Origin: an uncultured Flavobacteriaceae bacterium
Lineage (GTDB): Bacteria; Bacteroidota; Bacteroidia; Flavobacteriales; Flavobacteriaceae
Assembly (NCBI GenBank): GCA_913052585.1
Contig: CAJXEB010000020.1
Location: 1 to 36,786, forward strand
Direction of reading: 5' to 3'
Length of the DNA: 36,786 bases
Shown here in pieces: positions 17,163 through 25,801 of the stretch. How positions within the stretch are numbered: position 1 is the first letter of the stretch; each line of letters begins with the position of its first letter. The notes beneath the pieces were generated by a model. That model ran no database searches, was not told the DNA's origin, and saw only the letters and a list, made by a program, of their open reading frames with translations. The position numbers and the translations under genes were made by a program.

Positions 17163-17666
17163 ATGAAAACTATTAAAACTTGCCTACTTGCTATCGTATT
17201 ATTGTTTATAGTTACATCTTGTTCAAAAGATGACAGTATAACAACAAATGAAGCAGATTATTCAATCAATTTAAATTTAGCTCAAGAAACTAATTGGGAG
17301 TTAGCCGATGAAATTCTAGTTTTAATTAATGAACATAGAGCAACTTTAGAGTTGCCCTCTATTGAAAGAGATCAACAATATGCCTCTGCTTATGCAGTAC
17401 AGCATACTAATTATATGATTGATATGAATCGCATTAACCATGATAATTTTGGTAATCGTTCAGAAGCTCTAAAACAAAGAGGTGCCATTCGTGTAGGAGA
17501 AAATGTTGCTGTTGGATACAATACAGCAGAAGCGGTAGTTTTTGCTTGGTTAAATAGTCCATCACACAAACAGGTTATAGAAGGTAATTATACTCATTCA
17601 GGTTTTGGTATTATTCAAAATGTAAACGGGACTAACTTTTTTACTCAACTTTTCTATAACAAATAA
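17163..17666 (+). CDS. CAP/SCP domain lipoprotein
   Basis: A 167-residue lipoprotein (signal MKTIKTCLLAIVLLFIVTSC, Cys20). The CAP domain spans about 48-165: ILVLINEHRATLELPSIERD, an early His81, VGENVAVG (Glu113), AWLNSPSHKQVI (His135) and THSGFGI (His145). These conserved His/Glu residues form the central cavity of bacterial CAP (YkwD-like) proteins, whose activity is not firmly known. Transcribed alone or with the dioxygenase gene 62 nt downstream. Confidence 0.9.
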   Translation: MKTIKTCLLAIVLLFIVTSCSKDDSITTNEADYSINLNLAQETNWELADEILVLINEHRATLELPSIERDQQYASAYAVQHTNYMIDMNRINHDNFGNRSEALKQRGAIRVGENVAVGYNTAEAVVFAWLNSPSHKQVIEGNYTHSGFGIIQNVNGTNFFTQLFYNK

Positions 17667-17728
17667 AATTCCTTTTTCAATTCAACCATTTGCCGTATTT
17701 TTACCTAAACTAAGATTAAAATACAGCT

Positions 17729-18265
17729 ATGGCTATTGCAAAACCTTTTAATTTAAACAAGTGGATAGAAGAAAATAGAGACTTGTTAAAACCTCCTGTT
17801 GCCAATAAAAATTTATATGTGGTTTCTAAGGATTATATAGTGATGATCGTTGCAGGACCTAATGCAAGAAAGGATTATCATTTTAATGAAACCGAAGAGT
17901 TATTTTACCAATTAGAAGGAAACATTCAAGTTAATATCCAAGAAGACGGCCAAAAGCGAGAAATGAAACTCGGACCTGGCGATATGTTTTTACTTTCTGC
18001 AAATACTCCTCACTCTCCAGTAAGAGAAGAAGGTTCTATCGGTTTAGTGGTAGAACGAGTTCGAAAAGGAAAAAATCTTAAGGATGGTTTAATGTGGTTT
18101 TGTGATGATTGTAACCATAAACTTTATGAAGTTTATTTTGAACTACACGATGTTGAAAAAGATTTCCAACCACATTTTAAAGAATTTTACGCTTCAGAAG
18201 CATTGCGAACTTGCGATAATTGCGCTACTGTAATGGATACAGATTCTCGATTTATTGGAGATTAA
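17729..18265 (+). CDS. nbaC: 3-hydroxyanthranilate 3,4-dioxygenase
   Basis: A 178-residue cupin. The iron ligands His51, Glu57 and His95 and the substrate arginines Arg47 and Arg99 fall at the same numbers as in the characterised Cupriavidus enzyme. A second, rubredoxin-like metal site, present only in the bacterial form, is intact (CDDC at 125-128, CDNC at 162-165). The enzyme opens the ring of 3-hydroxyanthranilate to give the precursor of quinolinate, for NAD synthesis or tryptophan breakdown via kynurenine. No other kynurenine-pathway gene is in the window. Confidence 0.95.
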   Translation: MAIAKPFNLNKWIEENRDLLKPPVANKNLYVVSKDYIVMIVAGPNARKDYHFNETEELFYQLEGNIQVNIQEDGQKREMKLGPGDMFLLSANTPHSPVREEGSIGLVVERVRKGKNLKDGLMWFCDDCNHKLYEVYFELHDVEKDFQPHFKEFYASEALRTCDNCATVMDTDSRFIGD

Positions 18266-18498
18266 TTCAAACTATCTCATTTTAAAATTATATAAGTAAA
18301 AAAAAGGCTTCGTTTTTTTCCTCGTTCCTAAAGGATAAAATGAAGATTTTTTCTTTTAGGGTAAAAGCTAAATAAATCTGAACGCTAAATTATTCTATAA
18401 CATCTTAATTATTTATAAAATAAATTACTTTTTATAGAAGCAACGAATACCTCCTCTTTTTCATTTCCCAATATTCTTTAAAATCTTATAAGAATTTG

Positions 18499-18506
18499 TA
18501 CCTTTG
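18499..18506 (+). promoter_or_regulatory. -7 box for the ALDH7 gene
   Basis: TACCTTTG matches TAnnTTTG exactly and stands 33 nt before the ATG at 18540. It would place the transcript start near 18513, downstream of the possible upstream start at 18504, so it supports 18540. The 274-nt gap before the gene holds nothing else convincing. Confidence 0.55.
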
Positions 18507-18539
18507 CAAACTGAATTTAGAATAAAAAAAACAAAAAAT

Positions 18540-20093
18540 ATGGCTACTGTTGCAAACGCATTTGGAATTGAAAATGCATTAGAAAAATTAGGAGTTAACG
18601 AAATAAACAAAGGAACTTCTACTGGAAGTAACTGGTTTTCGGAAGGTGAAATGATTTCATCGCATTCACCTGTTGATGGAAAATTAATAGGTAAAGTAAC
18701 AACTACATCTCGCGAAGATTACGATAAAGTGATCACAACTGCTCAAACTGCTTATAAAGAGTGGAGAAAAGTTCCTGCACCTCAAAGAGGAGAAATTGTA
18801 CGTCAGTTTGGAAATAAATTAAGAGAATTAAAAGAGCCTTTAGGTCAATTGGTTTCCTACGAAATGGGAAAATCATTACAAGAAGGTTATGGTGAAGTTC
18901 AAGAAATGATCGATATCTGTGACTTTGCAGTAGGTCTTTCTAGACAATTAAACGGACAAACAATTCCGTCGGAACGTCCAGAACACGTTATGCGTGAGCA
19001 ATGGCATCCAATTGGAGTTGTTGGAATCATTTCGGCATTTAACTTTCCGGTTGCTGTTTGGGCTTGGAATACTGCTTTAGCGTGGATTTGTGGTGATGTA
19101 TGTGTTTGGAAAGGTTCTGAAAAAGCACCTTTATGTTCTGTTGCTTGTCAAAATATCATTGCAGATGTTTTAAAAGAAAATAATTTACCAGAAGGAATTT
19201 CTAGTATCATCAACGGAGATTATAAAGTTGGTGAAATGATGACAACTGACCATAGAATACCGTTAATATCTGCTACAGGATCTACAAGAATGGGAAGAAT
19301 AGTTGGTGCAACTGTTGCAGAACGTTTCGGAAAATCATTATTAGAATTAGGTGGTAACAATGCAATTATTATTACGCCAACTGCTGAATTAAAAGTAGTA
19401 GTACCTGGTGCTGTATTTGGTGCTGTTGGTACTGCAGGACAACGTTGTACATCTACCAGAAGACTAATCATTCATGAATCGGTTTACAATAAAGTAAGAG
19501 ATGCAATTGTGGGTGCTTATGGACAAATTGTTATCGGAAATCCATTAGACGAAACTAAGCATATGGGACCATTAATCGATAAAGATGCGGTGAATGCTTA
19601 TTTAGGAGCTATTGAAAAAGCAAAAGCCGAAGGTGGAAACGTTTTAGTAGAAGGTGGAGTTTTAGAAGGTGAAGGATTTGAAAGTGGTTGTTACGTAAAA
19701 CCAGCAATTATTGAAGCTGAAAACCATTTTGAAATTGTACAACACGAAACATTTGCTCCAATTTTATACTTAATGAAATATAGCGGAGAAGTTGAAAATG
19801 CAATCGATATGCAAAATGGAGTTGCTCAAGGATTGTCTTCTGCAATTATGACCAACGAAATGAAAGAAGCGGAGAAGTTCTTAAGCTATTCAGGATCTGA
19901 TTGTGGTATTGCCAATGTAAATATCGGGACTTCTGGTGCTGAGATTGGTGGTGCTTTTGGAGGTGAAAAAGAAACTGGTGGTGGACGTGAGTCTGGATCG
20001 GATGCTTGGAAAGTTTATATGAGAAGACAAACCAATACGGTTAACTACTCTGATGAATTACCTTTAGCTCAAGGAATTAAATTTGATTTGTAA
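18540..20093 (+). CDS. amaB: ALDH7-type (antiquitin) aldehyde dehydrogenase, probable aminoadipate semialdehyde dehydrogenase
   Basis: A 517-residue NAD-dependent aldehyde dehydrogenase starting MATVANAFGIENALEKLG. It tracks the human ALDH7A1 sequence over its whole length. The catalytic Cys303 is in GTAGQRCTSTRR and the general base Glu269 in LLELGGNNAI. The Glu/Arg pair that recognises the far end of alpha-aminoadipic semialdehyde (human E121/R301) is present as E122 and R302. SGAEIGGAFGGEKETGGGRE is the ALDH7 C-terminal signature. The likely job is oxidation of aminoadipate semialdehyde (or its cyclic form) in lysine breakdown. Start 18540 was chosen over 18504 because of the -7 box and an A-rich leader. 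Confidence 0.93.
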   Translation: MATVANAFGIENALEKLGVNEINKGTSTGSNWFSEGEMISSHSPVDGKLIGKVTTTSREDYDKVITTAQTAYKEWRKVPAPQRGEIVRQFGNKLRELKEPLGQLVSYEMGKSLQEGYGEVQEMIDICDFAVGLSRQLNGQTIPSERPEHVMREQWHPIGVVGIISAFNFPVAVWAWNTALAWICGDVCVWKGSEKAPLCSVACQNIIADVLKENNLPEGISSIINGDYKVGEMMTTDHRIPLISATGSTRMGRIVGATVAERFGKSLLELGGNNAIIITPTAELKVVVPGAVFGAVGTAGQRCTSTRRLIIHESVYNKVRDAIVGAYGQIVIGNPLDETKHMGPLIDKDAVNAYLGAIEKAKAEGGNVLVEGGVLEGEGFESGCYVKPAIIEAENHFEIVQHETFAPILYLMKYSGEVENAIDMQNGVAQGLSSAIMTNEMKEAEKFLSYSGSDCGIANVNIGTSGAEIGGAFGGEKETGGGRESGSDAWKVYMRRQTNTVNYSDELPLAQGIKFDL

Positions 20094-20115
20094 TAAATCG
20101 TCTTTATAAAAATAG

Positions 20116-20145
20116 AACCCTGCTAATATTATAATTAGCAGGGTT
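20116..20145. terminator. Bidirectional terminator between convergent genes
   Basis: A perfect 12-bp stem (AACCCTGCTAAT / ATTAGCAGGGTT) with a 6-nt loop, followed by a T run on the plus strand. It sits between the ALDH7 stop (20093) and the zinc-ribbon gene stop (20151). Confidence 0.9.
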
Positions 20146-20150
20146 TTTTA

Positions 20151-21251
20151 TTAGGTATTTCCTTTATCTATAAAGAAATAGATAGTAAAAATCACTAATA
20201 AGATAGCGAGCACAAAAAGGAAAATTTTCCAAAAGGAATAGGGTCGTTGCCCAGAAAGTTTCCCAGACTGCCCATTTACAAAAAAGTTATAGCGTTTACT
20301 TTTAAAAGTATAAGCACTGATGTAAACCGGTAATAGGATATGTTTAAAGGTCTCTTCAGAAAGTTTAACATCTAAGGAGAAAATGTTTTGAGTGTCTCCT
20401 CCAATATCTCTTCGAGACCAGGTATCGGCTATTTGATTCGCTATTTTTTTGGCTTTATCGTGACCATTTTTTAATGGAATGGTATACTTTTCAGTAACAA
20501 ATCCAGACAAAAAACTACTATCAAAAGGCTTTAATAATTTTAAATTCCAACGCTCTATATCCTTGGGAATCACACCCGATTTTTGTTTGGAAGCCTTGGT
20601 TAGGGTATCGTCTACAAAACCACTCACATTGCCTGCAGCAGGATACCAATTGGTTCGTCTTTCTTGTACGGTTCTCCTATTTTTACCGCTTCCTACCGTT
20701 TTGGTAACGTAATAATATTCACCACGTTGGCCCGTATAATCAGCATATAATTGGGCGTCAAAAGTCCAATAAGGAGCATATAAACCTTTGGTGTTTTGAG
20801 GATCTAAAGTTGCTTTTTGTAAATTGTTGGGTGCAAACCACAACCCTTTTACCCATTTTTGAAATATTTGATGGGCTTGTTCTTGAGCAATCTGAAAAGG
20901 TAAAACAGCACCGGGAACAATCCACTCTTCCTTATACATATCCTCCACGATCAGAGGAGTAGCGCAATAAACACAATGCAACGATTTGTAGTTTTCTTCG
21001 ATATGCTGATTGGCACCACAATTTTTACATTGAATCATAGTGATTTCCTCACTATGAGATTGCTGTCCCATTTCACCTAAATAGTTTTGAAGCGCTAATT
21101 CTTCTAACTCCGTTTCTGAAGCTTCTATGGTCACAGAATGGCCACAGTATTCACATTTTAAATCGCTAGTTCCAGGAGCATATAATAGCTCCGAACCACA
21201 ATTTTTACATGATTTTTTTAATTCAGATTTTTTAGGCGTTTCTTCTTTCAT
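20151..21251 (-). CDS. Double zinc-ribbon membrane protein (YdjG-like)
   Basis: A 366-residue protein. Two TFIIB-like zinc ribbons open it: C15/C18 with C33/C36 (CKNCGS ... CEYCGH) and C75/C78 with C93/C96 (CKNCGA ... CVYCAT). A long beta-rich middle region follows, including WTFDAQLYADYTGQRGEYYY, and a single membrane span near residues 340-361 ends the protein with a short tail. The layout is that of Bacillus YdjG, which works with the SPFH protein YdjI and YdjH to recruit PspA to stressed membranes. The SPFH partner gene lies directly upstream on the same strand. Function in this lineage is inferred. Confidence 0.82.
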   Translation of the reverse strand: MKEETPKKSELKKSCKNCGSELLYAPGTSDLKCEYCGHSVTIEASETELEELALQNYLGEMGQQSHSEEITMIQCKNCGANQHIEENYKSLHCVYCATPLIVEDMYKEEWIVPGAVLPFQIAQEQAHQIFQKWVKGLWFAPNNLQKATLDPQNTKGLYAPYWTFDAQLYADYTGQRGEYYYVTKTVGSGKNRRTVQERRTNWYPAAGNVSGFVDDTLTKASKQKSGVIPKDIERWNLKLLKPFDSSFLSGFVTEKYTIPLKNGHDKAKKIANQIADTWSRRDIGGDTQNIFSLDVKLSEETFKHILLPVYISAYTFKSKRYNFFVNGQSGKLSGQRPYSFWKIFLFVLAILLVIFTIYFFIDKGNT

Positions 21252-21308
21252 CTAATTATAGAAAACATTCTAATTGTTATTTAGGAGAACGTATAACTGA
21301 AAAATCGT

Positions 21309-21343
21309 TAGATTCCTCGGCGCTTCGCTTTGTTGGAATGACA
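21309..21343 (+). repeat. Dispersed intergenic hairpin repeat, copy 2
   Basis: Starts TAGATTCC, has CGCTTCGCTTTG in the middle and ends GGAATGACA; ATTCC and GGAAT can pair. It is the left half of a tandem pair in the gap between the SPFH and zinc-ribbon genes. Confidence 0.6.
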
Positions 21344-21346
21344 AAG

Positions 21347-21383
21347 AGATTCTTCCCCCGAATGCTCGGGGATCTGAATGACA
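21347..21383 (+). repeat. Dispersed intergenic hairpin repeat, copy 3
   Basis: Starts AGATTCTTC, carries an inner CCCCG / CGGGG stem with a 6-nt loop, and ends GAATGACA. The outer ends agree with copy 2 although the inner arms differ, as expected for a compensating hairpin family. It begins 4 nt after copy 2. Confidence 0.6.
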
Positions 21384-21390
21384 ATAAAAA

Positions 21391-22524
21391 TTATTGTGGA
21401 GGTAATGGTGGCGGCGTGTTACCTCCTAAAAATGCTTTTAATTCCTCTATGTCTTTCAGAGCAGCCCAATTAGCCATTCCTTGTTTCCAAATTAAAGAAT
21501 CTTTATTTACAGTTCTGTTTGCAAACAATGCTTTTAATTGATCAAAAGGAACAGGTCCCGTTTGTTGTCCGTTATGTGAATAATAATATTGAACCGCTAG
21601 CGGCATTGGTGGAGGCATCGCTCCTCCTTGTGGCATGGTGTTTTGTTGTCCGCCCATTTGAGGGGACATCAATCCTCCCATTTGTTGCGCTAATACAAAT
21701 CCCATTCCCATTCCCATTCCTGCTCCTGCAGTTCCTCCTTCATTTTTTGCTGCAGCTTCAATAGCTTGAGCAGTTTTGAATTTGGTTAATTTGTCTAAAT
21801 CCAGCTTATCGATTCTACTGTATTCAAAGATTTCCTTTTTAAGATCTTCTGGCATCGAAACATTTTCGATATAAAATTTTTCTAAAGAAATACCCACGGT
21901 TAAAAACTCGGGATTCATTACCTCTAAACAAGTTTGAGAAAGCTCTGTGGTATTAGCTGCGTATAACTCGATAGGAAGATTTGCTTTTCCAGCAGTATCG
22001 GTAAAACGAGTTGCAATTAAGCTTTTTAGATGCTCGTTAATTTCAAAGTTGGTAAAATTATTATCGGTACCTACAATGTCAATGATGAATTTTCCAGCAT
22101 CATCAATTTTAAAAGCATAAGTTCCAAAGGCTCTAATTTCAACCAAACCAAATCGATCATCACTTAAGGTGATTGGGTTTTTAGTTCCCCATTTTTCATC
22201 GGTAAATAACGTAGTGTTTACAAAATATACTTCTGCTTTAAACGGGCTATTAAAAGCATATTTCCAACCTTTTAAAGTAGCTAATATGGGTAAATTTTGA
22301 GTGGTTAAAGTGTGAGTACCAGGTTCAAAAACATCGGCTATTTTTCCTTCATTTATAAAAACAGCTACTTGTCCTTCACGAACAATTAATTTGGCATTGT
22401 TTTTTATTTCGTTTTGATAACGCTCAAAACGATAGCAAATCGTATCGTCTGTAAAGTCCAGCCATTCTATAATATCTATAAATTCGTGACTCAGTTTCTC
22501 TTTAATTTTGTCGAAAATTCCCAT
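21391..22524 (-). CDS. SPFH/band-7 protein with C-terminal GYF_2 domain (YdjI-like)
   Basis: A 377-residue protein with an SPFH domain of the 'virion core protein'/YdjI type (about 25-250: RYQNEIKNNAKLIVREGQVA, FEPGTHTLTTQNLPILATLKGW). A Gly/Met/Gln/Pro-rich linker (about 262-308) leads to a GYF_2 domain (about 309-366: YYYSHNGQQTGPVPFDQLKA ... SLIWKQGMANW) and a proline-rich end. GYF_2 domains bind proline-rich peptides. No membrane span is evident; SPFH proteins attach to the membrane inner face. It is co-oriented with the zinc-ribbon gene but separated from it by 139 nt containing two repeats. Confidence 0.87.
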   Translation of the reverse strand: MGIFDKIKEKLSHEFIDIIEWLDFTDDTICYRFERYQNEIKNNAKLIVREGQVAVFINEGKIADVFEPGTHTLTTQNLPILATLKGWKYAFNSPFKAEVYFVNTTLFTDEKWGTKNPITLSDDRFGLVEIRAFGTYAFKIDDAGKFIIDIVGTDNNFTNFEINEHLKSLIATRFTDTAGKANLPIELYAANTTELSQTCLEVMNPEFLTVGISLEKFYIENVSMPEDLKKEIFEYSRIDKLDLDKLTKFKTAQAIEAAAKNEGGTAGAGMGMGMGFVLAQQMGGLMSPQMGGQQNTMPQGGAMPPPMPLAVQYYYSHNGQQTGPVPFDQLKALFANRTVNKDSLIWKQGMANWAALKDIEELKAFLGGNTPPPLPPQ

Positions 22525-22681
22525 TTTATTATATAAATTTTTTGATGCATAAAGATAAAGAAAGCAACAGAAATTTACTAATATCTCAATAAGTTGTTTG
22601 CTAACTATTGAATTAGTCTTGGGAATAAATAATTTGTTACAGTGAAAGAATATTGAATGGAGGTTTTAAAAAAAAACTCCA

Positions 22682-23818
22682 TTAACTATACTTCATTTTA
22701 CGTAAAATACGTACCGTTTCTTTATAAGAAGTATAAACAGCATCTTCTTGGGTTTTTAAAAATGATTTTGCTTCATAAAGCTTATCTTTTGCTTCTGTAA
22801 AATCGTTTAAAAAACAAATAAGATAGGTAGCGGGAAGGTTTTTTAAATCTGTCTGTTCTGAATTATTTAAAGGAATTTTCTTTTTTAGTTTTTCTATAAT
22901 GGCATTATTTGCGTTGTAAATATGATATAAAGTACGCTTATTAAATTGAGGTGGATTAAAGAGTAAAACCGTATCCATTTGATACGATCCGTTTTCATTA
23001 AAAGTGATAATAACTTCTTCTAAAGGATAATATTTGTTCTGATTATTCAGTCCTAAATGGACATATTCCAAAATTCTAAATTCATGTTCATTATAGCTAA
23101 TACTTACTTCATCTAAATTTGAATAAAACAAACGAACTTGTTCATTTATAAGTTCAATATCTACTCTAGAGTAATAGGATATGTCTTTTACTTTTTTAAT
23201 AGTCCCAGCCCAACAAACTACAAATTGTTCTTTAAAAACATGGTAAAATGAAGGCAGGTCTTTGTGCTTATCATTAATGAATTCGATGACTCCATCCAGC
23301 GTATGTTCTATGTTGTTTTTGGCTTTGTTTTCAATAGATTTTACGATTTCAGAATTTACATCTTTAATAACAATGTCAAAATCCTTAGGCATGGAGATGC
23401 TGCCATCTCTCATAAAAATAGAACCTCCCCAATATTTCCAGATATTTTTACGCAAAGAGGTAATTTCTTCGGTAGGTCTAATGCTCACCAATCCCACCAC
23501 TTTATGATCTGGTAAATGAGGAAAAGCTACATTTTCATACGTAATTAATGGAGGATTCGTTAAGTACGCATTGATGAGGTTTTGAATTTTGCTGTCATCG
23601 AAAAAATCGACTCCATTAATGGAGTTGGTTTCGTCTTCTACGCCAACAACAATATAACTATTGTTTTTTGGGTTGCTATTACTAAGTGCACAAACGTGTT
23701 TTAGAAATTTTGCCTTTCCTTCTTTGGTGCCTAATTCAATTTTTCGCTTTTTATCATAAAAACTACTCTCATCATTATGAGCGAGTAAGTTTTTAATTAA
23801 AAGACGTTTATTAATCAA
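22682..23818 (-). CDS. AlbA_2 (Schlafen-like) domain protein
   Basis: A 378-residue protein. An AlbA_2 domain lies near the N-terminus (about 25-150): IELGTKEGKAKFLKHVCALSN, NSYIVVGVEDETNSINGVDF and the later strand VVGLVSIRPTEEI. Such domains bind nucleic acids or occur as accessory domains in regulators and defence proteins. The remaining ~220 residues have no known domain that I recognise and contain no helix-turn-helix I can defend. Its start is 4 nt after the SDR gene's stop, so the two form a unit. Role unknown. Confidence 0.75.
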   Translation of the reverse strand: MINKRLLIKNLLAHNDESSFYDKKRKIELGTKEGKAKFLKHVCALSNSNPKNNSYIVVGVEDETNSINGVDFFDDSKIQNLINAYLTNPPLITYENVAFPHLPDHKVVGLVSIRPTEEITSLRKNIWKYWGGSIFMRDGSISMPKDFDIVIKDVNSEIVKSIENKAKNNIEHTLDGVIEFINDKHKDLPSFYHVFKEQFVVCWAGTIKKVKDISYYSRVDIELINEQVRLFYSNLDEVSISYNEHEFRILEYVHLGLNNQNKYYPLEEVIITFNENGSYQMDTVLLFNPPQFNKRTLYHIYNANNAIIEKLKKKIPLNNSEQTDLKNLPATYLICFLNDFTEAKDKLYEAKSFLKTQEDAVYTSYKETVRILRKMKYS

Positions 23819-23822
23819 GGTT

Positions 23823-24584
23823 TTATTTTTTATTTACGATGGTACTAGAGGCTTGATCTAATGCCATAACTGTTAAATCTGCAATATTTACATGAGCGGG
23901 TCGGGTGACTGTAAACCAAATAATTTCAGCGATGTCGTTGGCCTGTAAAGGGGTAAACCCTTGATAAACTTTTGAAGCCTTTTCGACATCTCCCTTAAAC
24001 CGAACTTCACTAAATTCAGTAGCTACCATTCCAGGATTGATGGCTCCAACTTTTATTCCTTTTCCATTTAAATCAATTCTCATTCCTTGGTTGATGGCGT
24101 CAACTGCATGTTTACTAGCGCAATATACATTCCCTTTTGGATAGACTTCTTTTCCAGCAGTAGATCCAATATTGATGATGTGTCCTTTTTCTCTTTCTAG
24201 CATTTTAGGGAGTACCGCTTTACTTACGTATAGCAATCCCTTCACATTAATATCAATCATGGCTTCCCAGTCTTCAATATTCCCATCTTGAAAAGTATCT
24301 AAGCCATGTGCATTCCCAGCATTGTTTATTAAAATATCTATTTCTGAAAAAGCTTCAGGGAGTTCATTAATTTTTAAAAAAACAGCTTCTTTATCACGAA
24401 CATCAAAATTTAAAGTGTGAATTTTACAAAAGGAGCTTAATTCTTTTTCTAATTCATCTAAACGGTTTTGTCTTCTTCCACAAAGGATTAAATCGATTCC
24501 ATTTTTCGCAAATATTTTTGCTGTTGCTTTCCCAATTCCAGAGGATGCACCTGTTATCAGCGCTATTTTATTTTTCATAATCAT
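23823..24584 (-). CDS. SDR family NAD(P)-dependent dehydrogenase (YdfG-like)
   Basis: A 253-residue classical short-chain dehydrogenase. The cofactor motif TGASSGIG is at 11-18, NNAG at 87-90, and the catalytic Ser141, Tyr154 and Lys158 are in STAGKEVYPKGNVYCASKHA. RR after the second strand (CGRRQNR) favours NADP. It resembles YdfG, which reduces 3-hydroxy acids such as serine, allo-threonine or malonic semialdehyde. A second start at the next in-frame ATG (24578, MKNKIALITG) is equally plausible. It leads a two-gene unit with the AlbA_2 gene. Confidence 0.92.
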   Translation of the reverse strand: MIMKNKIALITGASSGIGKATAKIFAKNGIDLILCGRRQNRLDELEKELSSFCKIHTLNFDVRDKEAVFLKINELPEAFSEIDILINNAGNAHGLDTFQDGNIEDWEAMIDINVKGLLYVSKAVLPKMLEREKGHIINIGSTAGKEVYPKGNVYCASKHAVDAINQGMRIDLNGKGIKVGAINPGMVATEFSEVRFKGDVEKASKVYQGFTPLQANDIAEIIWFTVTRPAHVNIADLTVMALDQASSTIVNKK

Positions 24585-24697
24585 AAATTTTTCAAAAAGG
24601 GCCTTTATTTACCAATTAAAAGCCCGTTATTTCGATTAGAAAAGTACGTATTTATAGTACTTAAACAGGTCAATTTTTTTATCTAATTTTTAACCAA

Positions 24698-24727
24698 TTG
24701 TTAACAAGGATTTAAATGTTAAATTTT
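24698..24727 (+). promoter_or_regulatory. Candidate promoter of the bat operon
   Basis: TTG at 24698-24700 is followed by exactly 19 nt and TAAATTTT, which misses the TAnnTTTG consensus only at the last base. It would give a leader of roughly 43 nt to the moxR ATG at 24777. It is the best match in the 192-nt divergent gap. Confidence 0.45.
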
Positions 24728-24776
24728 CAATTTAGCAATCCTCAATTTAAAAAGTATTTTTTATTAAAATAAGAAC

Positions 24777-25781
24777 ATGGAACAGACAAATACAACTCTA
24801 GATATTGGAGCTTTAAACGAAAAGATAGAGAAAGAATCAGCATTTATTGACATTCTTTCCATGGAAATGAATAAAGTGATTGTGGGTCAAAAACACATGA
24901 TCGAGCGTTTACTCATCGGATTATTAGGAGGAGGACATATATTATTGGAAGGTGTGCCAGGATTGGCAAAAACACTAGCAATTAATACCCTGGCAAAAGC
25001 GGTGCACGGAGATTTTAGTAGAATTCAATTTACTCCAGATTTACTCCCTGCCGATGTTGTTGGAACCATGATTTATAATATGAAGGACAACGATTTTACC
25101 ATTAAAAAGGGTCCTATTTTTGCTAATTTTGTATTAGCAGATGAGATTAATCGTGCTCCAGCTAAAGTCCAATCTGCTTTGCTAGAAGCCATGCAAGAGA
25201 AACAAGTAACTATTGGCGATACAACTTTTATATTGGACAAGCCATTTTTAGTAATGGCGACCCAAAATCCTATTGAGCAAGAAGGAACGTATCCTTTACC
25301 AGAAGCACAAGTGGATCGTTTTATGCTAAAAACAGTAATTAAATATCCTACACTAGCAGAAGAACAATTAATTGTTCGTCAAAATTTAAAAGGTAGTTAT
25401 GAGCAGGTAAATCAAGTGGTTACTTTAGAGCAGATTTTAAGAGCTCAAGAATCGGTTCGTGAAGTTTATATGGATGAAAAAATCGAGAAATATATCTTAG
25501 ATATCATCTTTGCAACACGAACACCAGAGAATTATAATTTACCAGATTTAAATCCATTAATCAGTTTTGGGTCTTCTCCAAGGGGAAGTATTAACCTAGC
25601 AATTGCTTCAAAATGTTATGCATTTATCAAGCGTAGAGGTTATGTGATACCAGAAGATGTTAGAGCGGTTGTTCATGATGTACTTCGTCATCGTATAGGA
25701 ATTACATATGAGGCTGAAGCTGAAAATATAACTTCAGAAGACATTATCAATAAGATTGTAAACGAAATTGAAGTGCCTTAG
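24777..25781 (+). CDS. moxR: MoxR family AAA+ ATPase
   Basis: A 334-residue MoxR ATPase. Walker A is GVPGLAKT (59-66), Walker B FVLADEINRAPAKVQ, followed by MATQNPIEQEGTYPLPEAQ (sensor 1 region), as in the family. These ATPases act as chaperones that work with VWA-domain proteins; here the gene heads the bat operon with three VWA-fold products downstream. A 90-nt gap to the next gene carries a 9-bp inverted repeat. Confidence 0.95.
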   Translation: MEQTNTTLDIGALNEKIEKESAFIDILSMEMNKVIVGQKHMIERLLIGLLGGGHILLEGVPGLAKTLAINTLAKAVHGDFSRIQFTPDLLPADVVGTMIYNMKDNDFTIKKGPIFANFVLADEINRAPAKVQSALLEAMQEKQVTIGDTTFILDKPFLVMATQNPIEQEGTYPLPEAQVDRFMLKTVIKYPTLAEEQLIVRQNLKGSYEQVNQVVTLEQILRAQESVREVYMDEKIEKYILDIIFATRTPENYNLPDLNPLISFGSSPRGSINLAIASKCYAFIKRRGYVIPEDVRAVVHDVLRHRIGITYEAEAENITSEDIINKIVNEIEVP

Positions 25782-25801
25782 TATATTGTTTAGCTGTTAA
25801 A

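Noticed and set aside
18290-18365. A/T-rich inverted segments after the dioxygenase gene as a terminator
   Set aside because: The possible stems are A-T only or broken (CCTAAA / TTTAGG with a long loop); nothing stable enough to annotate.
22656-22683. AATGGAG / CTCCATT inverted repeat at the end of the AlbA_2 gene as terminator
   Set aside because: The arms overlap the stop codon, the loop is a long A/T run, and no T tract follows on the minus strand.
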